14,276 nt of DNA, taken from NCBI GenBank assembly GCA_965653225.1, contig CBFGZI010000099.1, forward strand, positions 1 to 14,276, given 5' to 3'. A program made the position numbers and the translations under genes. Source of the stretch: JALZDI01 sp965653225. GTDB lineage: Bacteria; Actinomycetota; Actinomycetes; Propionibacteriales; Nocardioidaceae. Of this stretch, positions 1 through 6,250 are shown in pieces (position 1 is the first letter of the stretch; the number at the start of each line of letters is the position of its first letter). The notes beneath the pieces are model-generated. The model saw nothing but the letters and a program-made list of their open reading frames with translations, was not told the DNA's origin and did no database searches.

Positions 1-1500
1 GACATGTAACCGGGTCTCGCGGGCGCTTCCCTCGGCCCTGACCCCCGGGAAGCGACCACGAGCCGCGGGGAGGCTGATCGGCTCGGCCTCCGGCGCGCGG
101 TGCAGGCGGCGCGCCGCCTCGCCGATCGACCCGGTCATCGACGGGTAGACGGTGAACGCGTGCGCGAGCTGGTCGACGTTCATCCGCTGCGCGACCGCGA
201 TCGCCACCGGGTGGATCAGCTCGCTGGCTCGCGGCGCCACCACGACGCCGCCCACGACGATCCCGGTGCCCGGACGGCAGAACAGCTTGACGAACCCGTC
301 GCGGACGCCTTGCATCTTCGCGCGCGGGTTGCCGCGCAGCGGCAGCATCAGGCTGCGCGCGTCGATCTCGCCGGCGTCGACGGCCTGCTGCGACCAGCCC
401 ACGGTGGCGATCTCCGGTGCGGTGAACACGTTCGCCGACACCTCCTTGAGGTTCAGCGGCTGCACCGCGTCGCCGAGCGCGTGCCACATCGCGATCCGCC
501 CCTGCATCGCCGCGACCGAGGCCAGCGGCAGCACGCCGGTGCAGTCGCCGGCCGCGTACACGCCGCGCGCCGACGTACGCGAGACCCGGTCGAGCCTGAT
601 GTAGCCGGCGTCGTCGGTGTCGACACCCGCGGTCTCCAGACCGAGGTCGTCGGTGTTGGGGATCGAGCCCACCGCCAGCAGGCAGTGTGACCCTGCGACC
701 TCACGTCCGTCGGTGAGCGTCACGACCACGCCACCGTCGTCGGACCGGTCGACGGCGGCCGCCCGGGAGCGCGACAGCACGGTCATCCCACGGCGCGTGA
801 ACACGTCCTCGAGCACCTGGGCGGCGTCGGCGTCCTCACCGGGCAGGACCCGGTCGCGGGAGGACACCAGCACCACCTCGGTGCCGAGCCCGTGGTAGCC
901 CGAGGCGAACTCCGCGCCGGTGACGCCGGAGCCGACCACGATCAGCCGCTCGGGCAGCTCGTCGAGCTCGTAGACCTGCTCCCAGGTCAGGATGCGCTCG
1001 CCGTCGGGACGCGCCGTCGGCAGGATCCGCGGGTGCGCGCCGGTGGCCAGCAGCACCACGTCGGCGTCGTACCGCTGCTCCGAGCCGTCGTCGAGCCGGG
1101 CGACCACGGCCTGCGGGCCGTCGAGCCGGCCGGTGCCGTGCACCAGCGCGACCCCCTCCCGCTCAAGCCGGCCCGCGATGTCCTCGGACTGCTCACGGGC
1201 GAGCCGCTTGACCCGGTCGTTGACCATCTTCAGGTCGACGGTGATGCCGGTGCGCGGTGAGACGGCGCCGTCGCCGACGTCGAAGCGCAGCCCGAGCTCG
1301 GCCGACTCCTCGACGTCGGTCATGACATCGGCGGTCGCGATCAGGGTCTTGCTGGGCACGCAGTCGGTGAGCACCGCGGAGCCGCCGATGCCGTCGCGGT
1401 CGACGACGGTCACCGCGGCGCCGAGCTGGGCGGCCACCAGCGCGGCCTCGTAGCCGCCCGGTCCTCCTCCGACGATCACTACACGAGTCACGTGCGTCAT
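1..1500 (-). CDS. lpdA: LpdA-type NAD(P)H:quinone oxidoreductase, 3' end outside window
   Basis: Flavoprotein of the pyridine nucleotide-disulfide oxidoreductase family. The frame is open from the ATG at 1500 to base 1 (500 codons, no stop). Visible: FAD-binding GGGPGG (residues 11-16), a second Rossmann motif GSGVTGAE (190-197) for NAD(P)H, and GVYAAGDC (D319) that contacts FAD. The active-site segment reads SAVLTDCVPSK, so only one of the two redox cysteines (C47) is present. The C-terminal HPT..E dyad is replaced by VYPSMTGSIGEAARR (451-465). These losses are known for M. tuberculosis LpdA (Rv3303c), which reduces quinones and is not a lipoamide dehydrogenase; I infer the same here. Family members usually end within about ten residues of EAARRL (ends at 466), but this frame continues at least 34 more residues, through a dispersed repeat. 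A GGGGA a few bases before the ATG may be the ribosome site; GTG at 1491 is an alternative start. Confidence 0.9.
   Translation of the reverse strand, partial: MTHVTRVVIVGGGPGGYEAALVAAQLGAAVTVVDRDGIGGSAVLTDCVPSKTLIATADVMTDVEESAELGLRFDVGDGAVSPRTGITVDLKMVNDRVKRLAREQSEDIAGRLEREGVALVHGTGRLDGPQAVVARLDDGSEQRYDADVVLLATGAHPRILPTARPDGERILTWEQVYELDELPERLIVVGSGVTGAEFASGYHGLGTEVVLVSSRDRVLPGEDADAAQVLEDVFTRRGMTVLSRSRAAAVDRSDDGGVVVTLTDGREVAGSHCLLAVGSIPNTDDLGLETAGVDTDDAGYIRLDRVSRTSARGVYAAGDCTGVLPLASVAAMQGRIAMWHALGDAVQPLNLKEVSANVFTAPEIATVGWSQQAVDAGEIDARSLMLPLRGNPRAKMQGVRDGFVKLFCRPGTGIVVGGVVVAPRASELIHPVAIAVAQRMNVDQLAHAFTVYPSMTGSIGEAARRLHRAPEAEPISLPAARGRFPGVRAEGSARETRLHV
3..58 (+). repeat. Dispersed imperfect-palindrome repeat, copy 1
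   Basis: Starts CATGTAACCGGGTCT and contains the arms CGCTTCCC (24-31) and GGGAAGCG (47-54), an 8-bp perfect stem with a 15-nt loop. The same arrangement occurs in opposite orientation at 6122-6178, with 22 of the first 25 positions identical, the right arm identical over 8 bases and a variable loop. This copy lies inside the open frame of lpdA and encodes its C-terminal tail. It looks like a REP/MITE-like intergenic element; its family is not recognised. Confidence 0.6.
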
Positions 1501-1516
1501 TGTTCCCCATGGCGAC

Positions 1517-1522
1517 TAAGGT
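1517..1522 (+). promoter_or_regulatory. -10 box of a probable leaderless promoter for the GGCT-like gene
   Basis: TAAGGT fits the actinobacterial TANNNT -10 pattern. It ends 8 nt before the GTG at 1531, so transcription would begin at or next to the start codon. No good Shine-Dalgarno and no clear -35 were seen. The same TAAGGT precedes the next gene. Confidence 0.5.
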
Positions 1523-1530
1523 GCTGAGGC

Positions 1531-1983
1531 GTGCCGCTGTACGCCGCCTACGGCTCCAACCTCGACCCCGCTCGGATGGGGAGCCGCTGCCCGCACTCAC
1601 CCCAGCGAGGGGTGGGCTGGCTGCCGGGGTGGCGGCTGACGTTCGGCGGCGAGGAGTACGGCTGGGACGGCGCGCTGCCCACCGTGGTCGAGCATCCCGA
1701 GCACCAGGTGTTCGTGGCTCTGTACGACGTCACGCCCGCCGACGAGTCCCGCCTCGACGAGTGGGAGGGCGCCGGGCCGGGCCTCTACCGCAAGATCCGG
1801 GTCCGGGTGGAGACGCTCGAGGGCGACCGGCTGGCGTGGGTCTACGTCCTCGACGCGTTCGAGGGCGGGCTGCCCTCGGCCAGCACGGTCGGGATCCTCA
1901 GCGAGGCGGCGCAGGCGGCCGGTGCACCCGACGACTACGTCGCCGAGCTCCGCTCCCGCGAGTGCCGCTCGATCGGGCTGTGA
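1531..1983 (+). CDS. Gamma-glutamylcyclotransferase / AIG2-like protein
   Basis: A 150-residue cytosolic protein of the GGCT/AIG2 fold. The start is GTG, giving MPLYAAYGSNLDPARM; the YGSN loop (residues 7-10) is the family substrate-binding signature. LDEWEG (75-80) carries the glutamate (E79) that matches the catalytic base of gamma-glutamylcyclotransferases. The WVYVLDAF strand (103-110) also fits. Members cyclise gamma-glutamyl-amine substrates to 5-oxoproline, but the substrate here cannot be read from sequence. It is divergent from lpdA with only 30 bp between the start codons, as with Rv3304 and lpdA in M. tuberculosis. It is followed after about 100 bp by punA, which has its own promoter-like box. 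Confidence 0.85.
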   Translation: MPLYAAYGSNLDPARMGSRCPHSPQRGVGWLPGWRLTFGGEEYGWDGALPTVVEHPEHQVFVALYDVTPADESRLDEWEGAGPGLYRKIRVRVETLEGDRLAWVYVLDAFEGGLPSASTVGILSEAAQAAGAPDDYVAELRSRECRSIGL

Positions 1984-1986
1984 GCC

Positions 1987-2040
1987 GCCGCCCGGCCCTC
2001 AGTCGCGTGTCACGGAGGGACACATCCGCCGCCGGGCGGC
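1987..2040 (+). terminator. Possible nested hairpin between the GGCT-like gene and punA
   Basis: GCCGCCCGG (1987-1995) and CCGGGCGGC (2032-2040) are perfect 9-bp inverted arms. They enclose a smaller hairpin, GTGTC (2007-2011) with GACAC (2019-2023). It starts just after the TGA at 1981-1983 and ends before the punA -10 box. There is no T tract. It could be a terminator or chance GC-rich pairing. Confidence 0.35.
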
Positions 2041-2071
2041 TGACACACGACGGCTGCGACGGCGCGGCCGA

Positions 2072-2077
2072 TAAGGT
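2072..2077 (+). promoter_or_regulatory. -10 box of a probable leaderless promoter for punA
   Basis: TAAGGT ends 7 nt before the GTG at 2085, the spacing expected if transcription starts on the first base of the start codon. No Shine-Dalgarno precedes the GTG. The box is identical to the one before the GGCT-like gene. Confidence 0.55.
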
Positions 2078-2084
2078 CGGGCGG

Positions 2085-2897
2085 GTGAGCGAGCACGAGC
2101 CGACGCCCGACCCGTTCGAGACCGCACGCGCCGCGGCGGCGCGCCTGCGAGAGACGACCGGGGTCGAGCGGCATGACGTCGCGCTGGTGATGGGCTCGGG
2201 GTGGCTGCCCGCCGCCGACGCGCTGGGCGAGACGATCGCCGAGGTCTCGGTCACCGACCTCCCCGGTTTCGCGCCACCTGCGGTGGAGGGCCACGCCGGC
2301 AAGGTCCGCTCGGTGCGCAGCGGCGACCGCACCCTGCTGGTGTTCCTGGGACGCACGCACTTCTACGAGGGCCACGGCGTCCGCTCGGTCGTGCACGGCG
2401 TACGCACCTCCGCGGCGGCCGGCTGCCGCGCGGTGGTCCTCACCAACGGCTGCGGCGGCCTCGACCCGCGCTGGCAGCCCGGCACGCCGGTCGTGATCAG
2501 CGACCACATCAACCTCACCGGAGCGTCACCGATCGAGGGCGCGAACTTCGTCGACCTGACCGACCTGTACAGCGCCCGGCTGCGTCGGCTCTGCCGCGAG
2601 GTCGACCCCGGCCTCGCCGAAGGGGTCTACGTGCAGTTCCCCGGTCCCCACTACGAGACACCCGCGGAGATCGGCATGGTGCGAGCCATCGGCGGCCACC
2701 TGGTCGGCATGTCCACCGCCCTGGAGGCGATCGCGGCGAGACAGGCGGGACTCGAGGTGCTCGGCATCTCGCTGGTCACCAACCTCGCCGCCGGCGTGTC
2801 CGGCCAGCCGCTGGACCACGAGGAGGTGCTGCAGGCCGGCAAGGACGCGGCCTCGCGCATGGGAGAGCTGCTCGCCGCGATCGGGCCGCGGATCTGA
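2085..2897 (+). CDS. punA: Trimeric purine nucleoside phosphorylase
   Basis: Phosphorolysis of purine (deoxy)nucleosides to free base and (deoxy)ribose-1-phosphate; cytosolic homotrimer of the low-molecular-mass class (called deoD or punA in mycobacteria). The protein is 270 residues, the normal length. Phosphate-site residues appear as MGSGW (S38), EGH (H70) and GRTHFYEGH (R90, H92). The purine site is GPHYETPAE (E191) with VTNLAAG (N233), matching E201 and N243 of the human enzyme; GMSTALEA (208-215) is the usual core strand. GTG at 2085 is chosen because it sits 7 nt after a TAAGGT -10 box and gives the expected N-terminus; the frame is open further upstream but without family similarity. 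Its TGA overlaps the ATG of the following SDR gene by one base (TGATG), so the two are probably translationally coupled. Confidence 0.95.
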   Translation: MSEHEPTPDPFETARAAAARLRETTGVERHDVALVMGSGWLPAADALGETIAEVSVTDLPGFAPPAVEGHAGKVRSVRSGDRTLLVFLGRTHFYEGHGVRSVVHGVRTSAAAGCRAVVLTNGCGGLDPRWQPGTPVVISDHINLTGASPIEGANFVDLTDLYSARLRRLCREVDPGLAEGVYVQFPGPHYETPAEIGMVRAIGGHLVGMSTALEAIAARQAGLEVLGISLVTNLAAGVSGQPLDHEEVLQAGKDAASRMGELLAAIGPRI

Positions 2898-3724
2898 TGC
2901 GCGTCGTGGTCACCGGCGCCGCCGGAGCAATCGGACGCGTCGTCACCGTCGGTCTGGCCGACGCCGGCCACGAGGTGGTCGCCGTCGACCGCGTGGACGT
3001 CGGCAATGCACCGGCACCGGCGGTCACTCCCATCGTCGCCGACGTGCTCGACGCCGACGCCATGCGCGCAGCCATGCAGGGCGCCGACGGAGTCGTGCAC
3101 CTGGCCAGCATCCCGCACGAGGGGTCGCTTCCCGAGATCCTCCGCTCACACGTGGAGACGACGGCGGTGCTGCTCGACGCGATGGTCGAGACCGGCGCGA
3201 CGCGGATGGTGTTCGCCAGCAGCAACCACGCGGTCGGCCGCACTCCGCGGGCCGAGCTGCTGGGCGTCGGCACCCGCCCGCGTCCGGACACCTTCTACGG
3301 CGTCGGGAAGGTGTCGGCCGAGGCGCTTGGCAGCCTGTACGCCGACCGCCACGGCATCTCCTTCGTGGCCTGCCGCATCGGGTCGTTCCTGCCCAGGCCG
3401 ACGTCGCGCCGCCAGCTGTCGACGTGGCTCAGCCACGACGACGCGGTGCGGATGGTCCAGGCCGGCCTGACCACGCCTGACCCCGGTTTCGCCGTGCTGT
3501 ACGGCATCTCCGCCAACACCCGCGCGTGGTGGGACCTCGAGCCCGGCCGCACGCTCGGGTACGAACCGCAGGACGACGCGGAGGCCTACGCCGACGAGAT
3601 CCTGGCCGAGCCGGAGAGCGACGACGACCGGTTCGAGGCGTCCTACGTCGGCGGGCCCTTCGCCGGGGACCAGTTCGTCCGGCCCGCGTTCGACGCCGGG
3701 CAGGCGGACGGGTCCGGCTCCTAG
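2897..3724 (+). CDS. NAD-dependent SDR, uronate dehydrogenase-like
   Basis: A 275-residue extended short-chain dehydrogenase. GAAGAIG (residues 7-13) and D31 form an NAD-preferring Rossmann site; Y134 and K138 in FYGVGK are the YxxxK catalytic pair. Several segments match what I recall of bacterial uronate dehydrogenase: FASSNHAVG (106-114), LSTWLSHDDAV (164-174), GISANTRAWWD (193-203) and GYEPQDDAEAY (211-221). That enzyme oxidises galacturonate or glucuronate to the aldaro-lactone. The substrate in this context is uncertain; a sugar acid or another pentose derivative is possible. It overlaps punA by one base with no clear Shine-Dalgarno, so expression depends on punA. Its TAG lies in a CTAG that is also the stop of the opposing methyltransferase gene. 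Confidence 0.8.
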   Translation: MRVVVTGAAGAIGRVVTVGLADAGHEVVAVDRVDVGNAPAPAVTPIVADVLDADAMRAAMQGADGVVHLASIPHEGSLPEILRSHVETTAVLLDAMVETGATRMVFASSNHAVGRTPRAELLGVGTRPRPDTFYGVGKVSAEALGSLYADRHGISFVACRIGSFLPRPTSRRQLSTWLSHDDAVRMVQAGLTTPDPGFAVLYGISANTRAWWDLEPGRTLGYEPQDDAEAYADEILAEPESDDDRFEASYVGGPFAGDQFVRPAFDAGQADGSGS

Positions 3725-3729
3725 AGCCG
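3715..3729. terminator. Hairpin centred on the shared stop codons
   Basis: CGGCTC (3715-3720) and GAGCCG (3724-3729) pair perfectly around a 3-nt loop. The loop and its flank hold the CTAG used as stop by both converging genes. It is the only terminator-like structure at this junction and would work in either direction. The stem is short and has no T tract. Confidence 0.35.
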
Positions 3730-4383
3730 CCGCGCCATCGTGACGCCGTCGGCGATCGGCAGCATCGCCACCTCGACGCGCTCGTCCGCGGTCGCATGGT
3801 CGTTGAACCGGCGGATCTGCGCCACGGTCTCGCTGTCGCTGCCCTCGTCGACGACCCGGCCACCGGAGAAGACGTTGTCCACGAGGAGCACACCGCCGGT
3901 GCGCATCCGAGGTACGAGCTCCTCCCAGTAGTCGACGTAGCCGCCCTTGTCGGCGTCGAGGAAGACCAGGTCGACGGCCGGGTCCGGCGGCAGCGCCCGC
4001 AAGGTCTCGATCGCCGGCGCCACCCGCAGCTCGATGCGGTCCGCGAGGCCGGCACGCTCCCAGTAGCGCCGCGCGACCGCGGTGTACTCGTCGCTGACGT
4101 CGCAGCACAGCAGGTGGCCGTCCGGAGCGAGCCCACGTGCGATGCACAGCGACGAGTAGCCGGTGAACGTGCCGACCTCGACGGCGACGCGTGGCGCGAC
4201 CAGGTTTGCCATCTGCGTGAGGAACGCGCCCTGCTCCGGGGCGATCTGCATGTCCACGTACTCGGCGAACATCTTCTCGGTCTCCGCGGCCAGGTCGCGC
4301 AGCACGTCGTCGGGTGCAGGCCGGTTGTGCGCGAGCACGTACTCCTGCAGCTGTGGGGTGAAGGTCAGCGTGGTCCTGCTCAT
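3721..4383 (-). CDS. Class I SAM-dependent O-methyltransferase (Methyltransf_3 / COMT-like)
   Basis: A 220-residue soluble methyltransferase that transfers a methyl group from S-adenosylmethionine, probably to a catechol-type hydroxyl through a bound divalent metal. The SAM loop is VEVGTFTGYSS (68-78), with acidic D95 in CCDVSDEY. Metal and catalytic positions are D143 and K146 in FLDADKGGY and D169-N170 in LLVDNVFSGG, which line up with D141, K144, D169 and N170 of rat COMT. The family usually runs 210-225 residues. ATG at 4383 is preferred: the frame stays open upstream, but the homologous part starts here and a TAGGTT box lies 7 nt ahead. It is divergent from pmmB with 34 bp between starts, and convergent with the SDR gene, overlapping by 4 bp. 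The acceptor cannot be predicted; mycobacterial relatives are annotated only as predicted O-methyltransferases. Confidence 0.88.
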   Translation of the reverse strand: MSRTTLTFTPQLQEYVLAHNRPAPDDVLRDLAAETEKMFAEYVDMQIAPEQGAFLTQMANLVAPRVAVEVGTFTGYSSLCIARGLAPDGHLLCCDVSDEYTAVARRYWERAGLADRIELRVAPAIETLRALPPDPAVDLVFLDADKGGYVDYWEELVPRMRTGGVLLVDNVFSGGRVVDEGSDSETVAQIRRFNDHATADERVEVAMLPIADGVTMARRL

Positions 4384-4390
4384 GTCGCCG

Positions 4391-4396
4391 AACCTA
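4391..4396 (-). promoter_or_regulatory. -10 box of a probable leaderless promoter for the O-methyltransferase
   Basis: On the minus strand TAGGTT ends 7 nt before the ATG at 4383. It matches TANNNT at the spacing expected for a leaderless transcript. No Shine-Dalgarno is present. Confidence 0.55.
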
Positions 4397-4404
4397 GCCG
4401 CTGG

Positions 4405-4410
4405 CAGACT
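4405..4410 (+). promoter_or_regulatory. Possible -10 box for pmmB
   Basis: CAGACT keeps the key A and final T of TANNNT and ends 7 nt before the ATG at 4418. Only 8 nt separate it from the divergent TAGGTT box, so two polymerases could hardly bind at the same time. Confidence 0.4.
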
Positions 4411-4417
4411 CGGCCGC

Positions 4418-6073
4418 ATGACCGCACCAGGGCACGAGGACCTGCGGGAGCGCGCCCGGGCGTGGGCCGCGGACGACCCCGACCCCGACACCCGCGCCGA
4501 GCTGGAGCAGCTGCTCCGGCGCGCCGGGGACGGAGACGAGGAGGCCGAGCGCGACCTCGCCGACCGGTTCCGCGGGCCGCTGGAGTTCGGTGCGGCGGGC
4601 CTGCGCGGCGCGCTGGGCGCAGGTCCCAACCGGATGAACCGCGCGGTGGTGACCCGGGCCGCGGCGGGGCTCGCCCAGTACCTCCGCGACCACGGCGCCT
4701 CACCCGACGACGCCGTCGTCGTCGGCTACGACGCGCGGCACAAGTCCGACGCCTTCGCCCGCGACACCGCGGAGGTCATGCGCGGTGCGGGGCTACGGGC
4801 GCTGCTGCTTCCCCGCCCGATGCCGACGCCGCTGCTGGCGTTCGCCATCCGCGACCTCGGCTGTGTCGCCGGTGTGATGGTCACGGCGTCGCACAACCCG
4901 CCGCAGGACAACGGCTACAAGGTCTACCTCGGCGACGGCTCCCAGATCGTGCCCCCCGCCGACGCCGACATCGCCGCGGCCATCGCCGCCGTGCCGTCGG
5001 TGTCCGGTGTGCCGCGTGCGGACGGCGCTGAGACCCTGGGCGACGAGGTGGAACGGGCCTACCTCGACGCCGTGCTCGCGACCGTCGAGGACGGCCCGCG
5101 CGACCTGCGCATCGTCCACACGCCCCTGCACGGCGTGGGCGGGAACCTGGTCGACCGCGCGCTGCGCGGTGCCGGCTTCGCCGACCTGCACGCCGTGCCG
5201 CAGCAGGCCGAGCCCGACCCCGACTTCCCCACCGTGTCGTTCCCCAACCCCGAGGAGCCAGGGGCGATCGACCTGGCCGTGCAGACCGCGCAGGACGTCG
5301 ACGCCGCCATCGTCGTCGCCAACGACCCGGACGCCGACCGGTGCGCGGTCGCCGTACCCGCCGGACAGGGCTGGCGGATGCTGCGCGGCGACGAGGTCGG
5401 CGCGCTGCTGGGCGACGCGCTGCTGCGACGGGGCGTCAAGGGCGTGTACGCGACCTCGATCGTGTCGTCGTCGCTGCTGGGGCGGATGGCCGAGCGGCGC
5501 GGCGTCGACTACGCCGAGACGCTCACGGGGTTCAAGTGGATCGGGCGCATCGAGGGTCTGGCGTTCGGCTACGAGGAGGCGCTCGGCTACTGCGTCGTAC
5601 CGCATCTGGTCCGCGACAAGGACGGTGTCTCGGCGGCACTGCACATCGCCGACCTCGCCGCGCGGCTGCGGGCCGACGGGCTCACGCTGCTCGACCGGCT
5701 GGACGAGATCGCCACGGAGTACGGCCTGCACGCCACCGACCAGCTGTCGGTGCGCGTCACCGACCTCGCGGAGATCGAGCGGGCGATGGCGCGGCTGCGC
5801 AGCGCTCCGCCGGAGTCGCTCGGCGGGCTGGCCGTGCAGCAGACCGACGACCTGCGCACCGGCGTCGGCGGCCTTCCTCCCACCGACGGGCTGCGCTACC
5901 GGCTGGAGGGCGGGGCCCGGGTGCTCGTACGGCCGTCCGGCACCGAGCCCAAGCTGAAGTGCTACCTCGAGGTGGTCATCGAGGTGACCGACACCGTCGA
6001 CGCGGCCCGCATCGCGGCGGCGGGGCGGCTGGACGCCGTGCGCACCGACCTGGCCGCCTCGGCGGGCCTCTGA
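4418..6073 (+). CDS. pmmB: Phosphomannomutase/phosphoglucomutase-family enzyme (PmmB), possible phosphopentomutase
   Basis: Alpha-D-phosphohexomutase family, 551 residues, as expected for the PGM2/PmmB branch. All four active-site loops are intact: TASHNP with the phosphorylated serine S158; DPDADR with metal ligands D303, D305 and D307; the sugar-specificity loop around EEALGY (386-391); and the phosphate-binding loop RPSGTE (505-510). GFKWIG (371-376) is also typical. It moves a phosphate between C1 and C6 of hexoses or, in PGM2-like enzymes, C1 and C5 of pentoses. Its place between punA and deoC suggests it converts (deoxy)ribose-1-phosphate to the 5-phosphate; this is inference from context. 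The ATG follows a -10-like CAGACT and gives MTAPGHEDLRERARAW. The stop is the first of three TGAs in a tandem 10-bp repeat. Confidence 0.93.
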   Translation: MTAPGHEDLRERARAWAADDPDPDTRAELEQLLRRAGDGDEEAERDLADRFRGPLEFGAAGLRGALGAGPNRMNRAVVTRAAAGLAQYLRDHGASPDDAVVVGYDARHKSDAFARDTAEVMRGAGLRALLLPRPMPTPLLAFAIRDLGCVAGVMVTASHNPPQDNGYKVYLGDGSQIVPPADADIAAAIAAVPSVSGVPRADGAETLGDEVERAYLDAVLATVEDGPRDLRIVHTPLHGVGGNLVDRALRGAGFADLHAVPQQAEPDPDFPTVSFPNPEEPGAIDLAVQTAQDVDAAIVVANDPDADRCAVAVPAGQGWRMLRGDEVGALLGDALLRRGVKGVYATSIVSSSLLGRMAERRGVDYAETLTGFKWIGRIEGLAFGYEEALGYCVVPHLVRDKDGVSAALHIADLAARLRADGLTLLDRLDEIATEYGLHATDQLSVRVTDLAEIERAMARLRSAPPESLGGLAVQQTDDLRTGVGGLPPTDGLRYRLEGGARVLVRPSGTEPKLKCYLEVVIEVTDTVDAARIAAAGRLDAVRTDLAASAGL

Positions 6074-6099
6074 CCGCGTCTGACCGCCTCTGACCGCGG
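6070..6099 (+). repeat. Three tandem 10-bp units at the pmmB stop
   Basis: CTGACCGCGT, CTGACCGCCT and CTGACCGCGG follow head to tail. Each carries TGA (6071, 6081, 6091). Because the period is 10, the three stops fall in three different reading frames. The first is the pmmB stop codon. Confidence 0.75.
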
Positions 6100-6121
6100 T
6101 TCCCGGCCTCCCCCAGGCGAA

Positions 6122-6178
6122 TGGGCGCTTCCCACGGGTCACACGCCCCGGGGAGCGCCCGTCAGACCCGGTGACATG
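6122..6178 (-). repeat. Dispersed imperfect-palindrome repeat, copy 2
   Basis: Read on the minus strand it begins CATGTCACCGGGTCT and ends GGGAAGCGCCCA, matching copy 1 at 3-58. Its arms on the plus strand are GGGCGCTTCCC (6123-6133) and GGGGAGCGCCC (6150-6160), an 11-bp stem with one G-T wobble and a 16-nt loop. The arms differ from copy 1 by changes that largely keep pairing. It sits between pmmB and deoC and could also terminate pmmB transcription. Confidence 0.65.
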
Positions 6179-6238
6179 GCGTGCGGGCCGGGCCCTCGGC
6201 GGCAGGGTCGCGGAGCGATTGCGCGAGTCCACGTCTCC

Positions 6239-6244
6239 TAGGAT
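6239..6244 (+). promoter_or_regulatory. -10 box of a probable leaderless promoter for deoC
   Basis: TAGGAT ends 6 nt before the GTG at 6251. TTGCGC at 6219-6224 is a possible but closely spaced -35. GGATG inside the box could be mistaken for a Shine-Dalgarno, but the leaderless reading agrees with other genes here. This box would drive deoC and both ALDH genes. Confidence 0.5.
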
Positions 6245-6250
6245 GACCGG

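Noticed and set aside
571..582. Possible third copy of the dispersed repeat (GAGACCCGGTCG)
   Set aside because: Only the short ACCGGGTCT-like core matches; it lies in conserved lpdA coding sequence and lacks the palindromic arms.
2201..2896. Upstream extension of the SDR frame through punA
   Set aside because: The extension lacks SDR similarity; the Rossmann motif starts immediately after the ATG at 2897.
6074..6250. Small gene in the pmmB-deoC gap
   Set aside because: No frame with a plausible start, ribosome site and coding-like composition; the space is taken up by the tandem repeat, the palindromic repeat and the deoC promoter.
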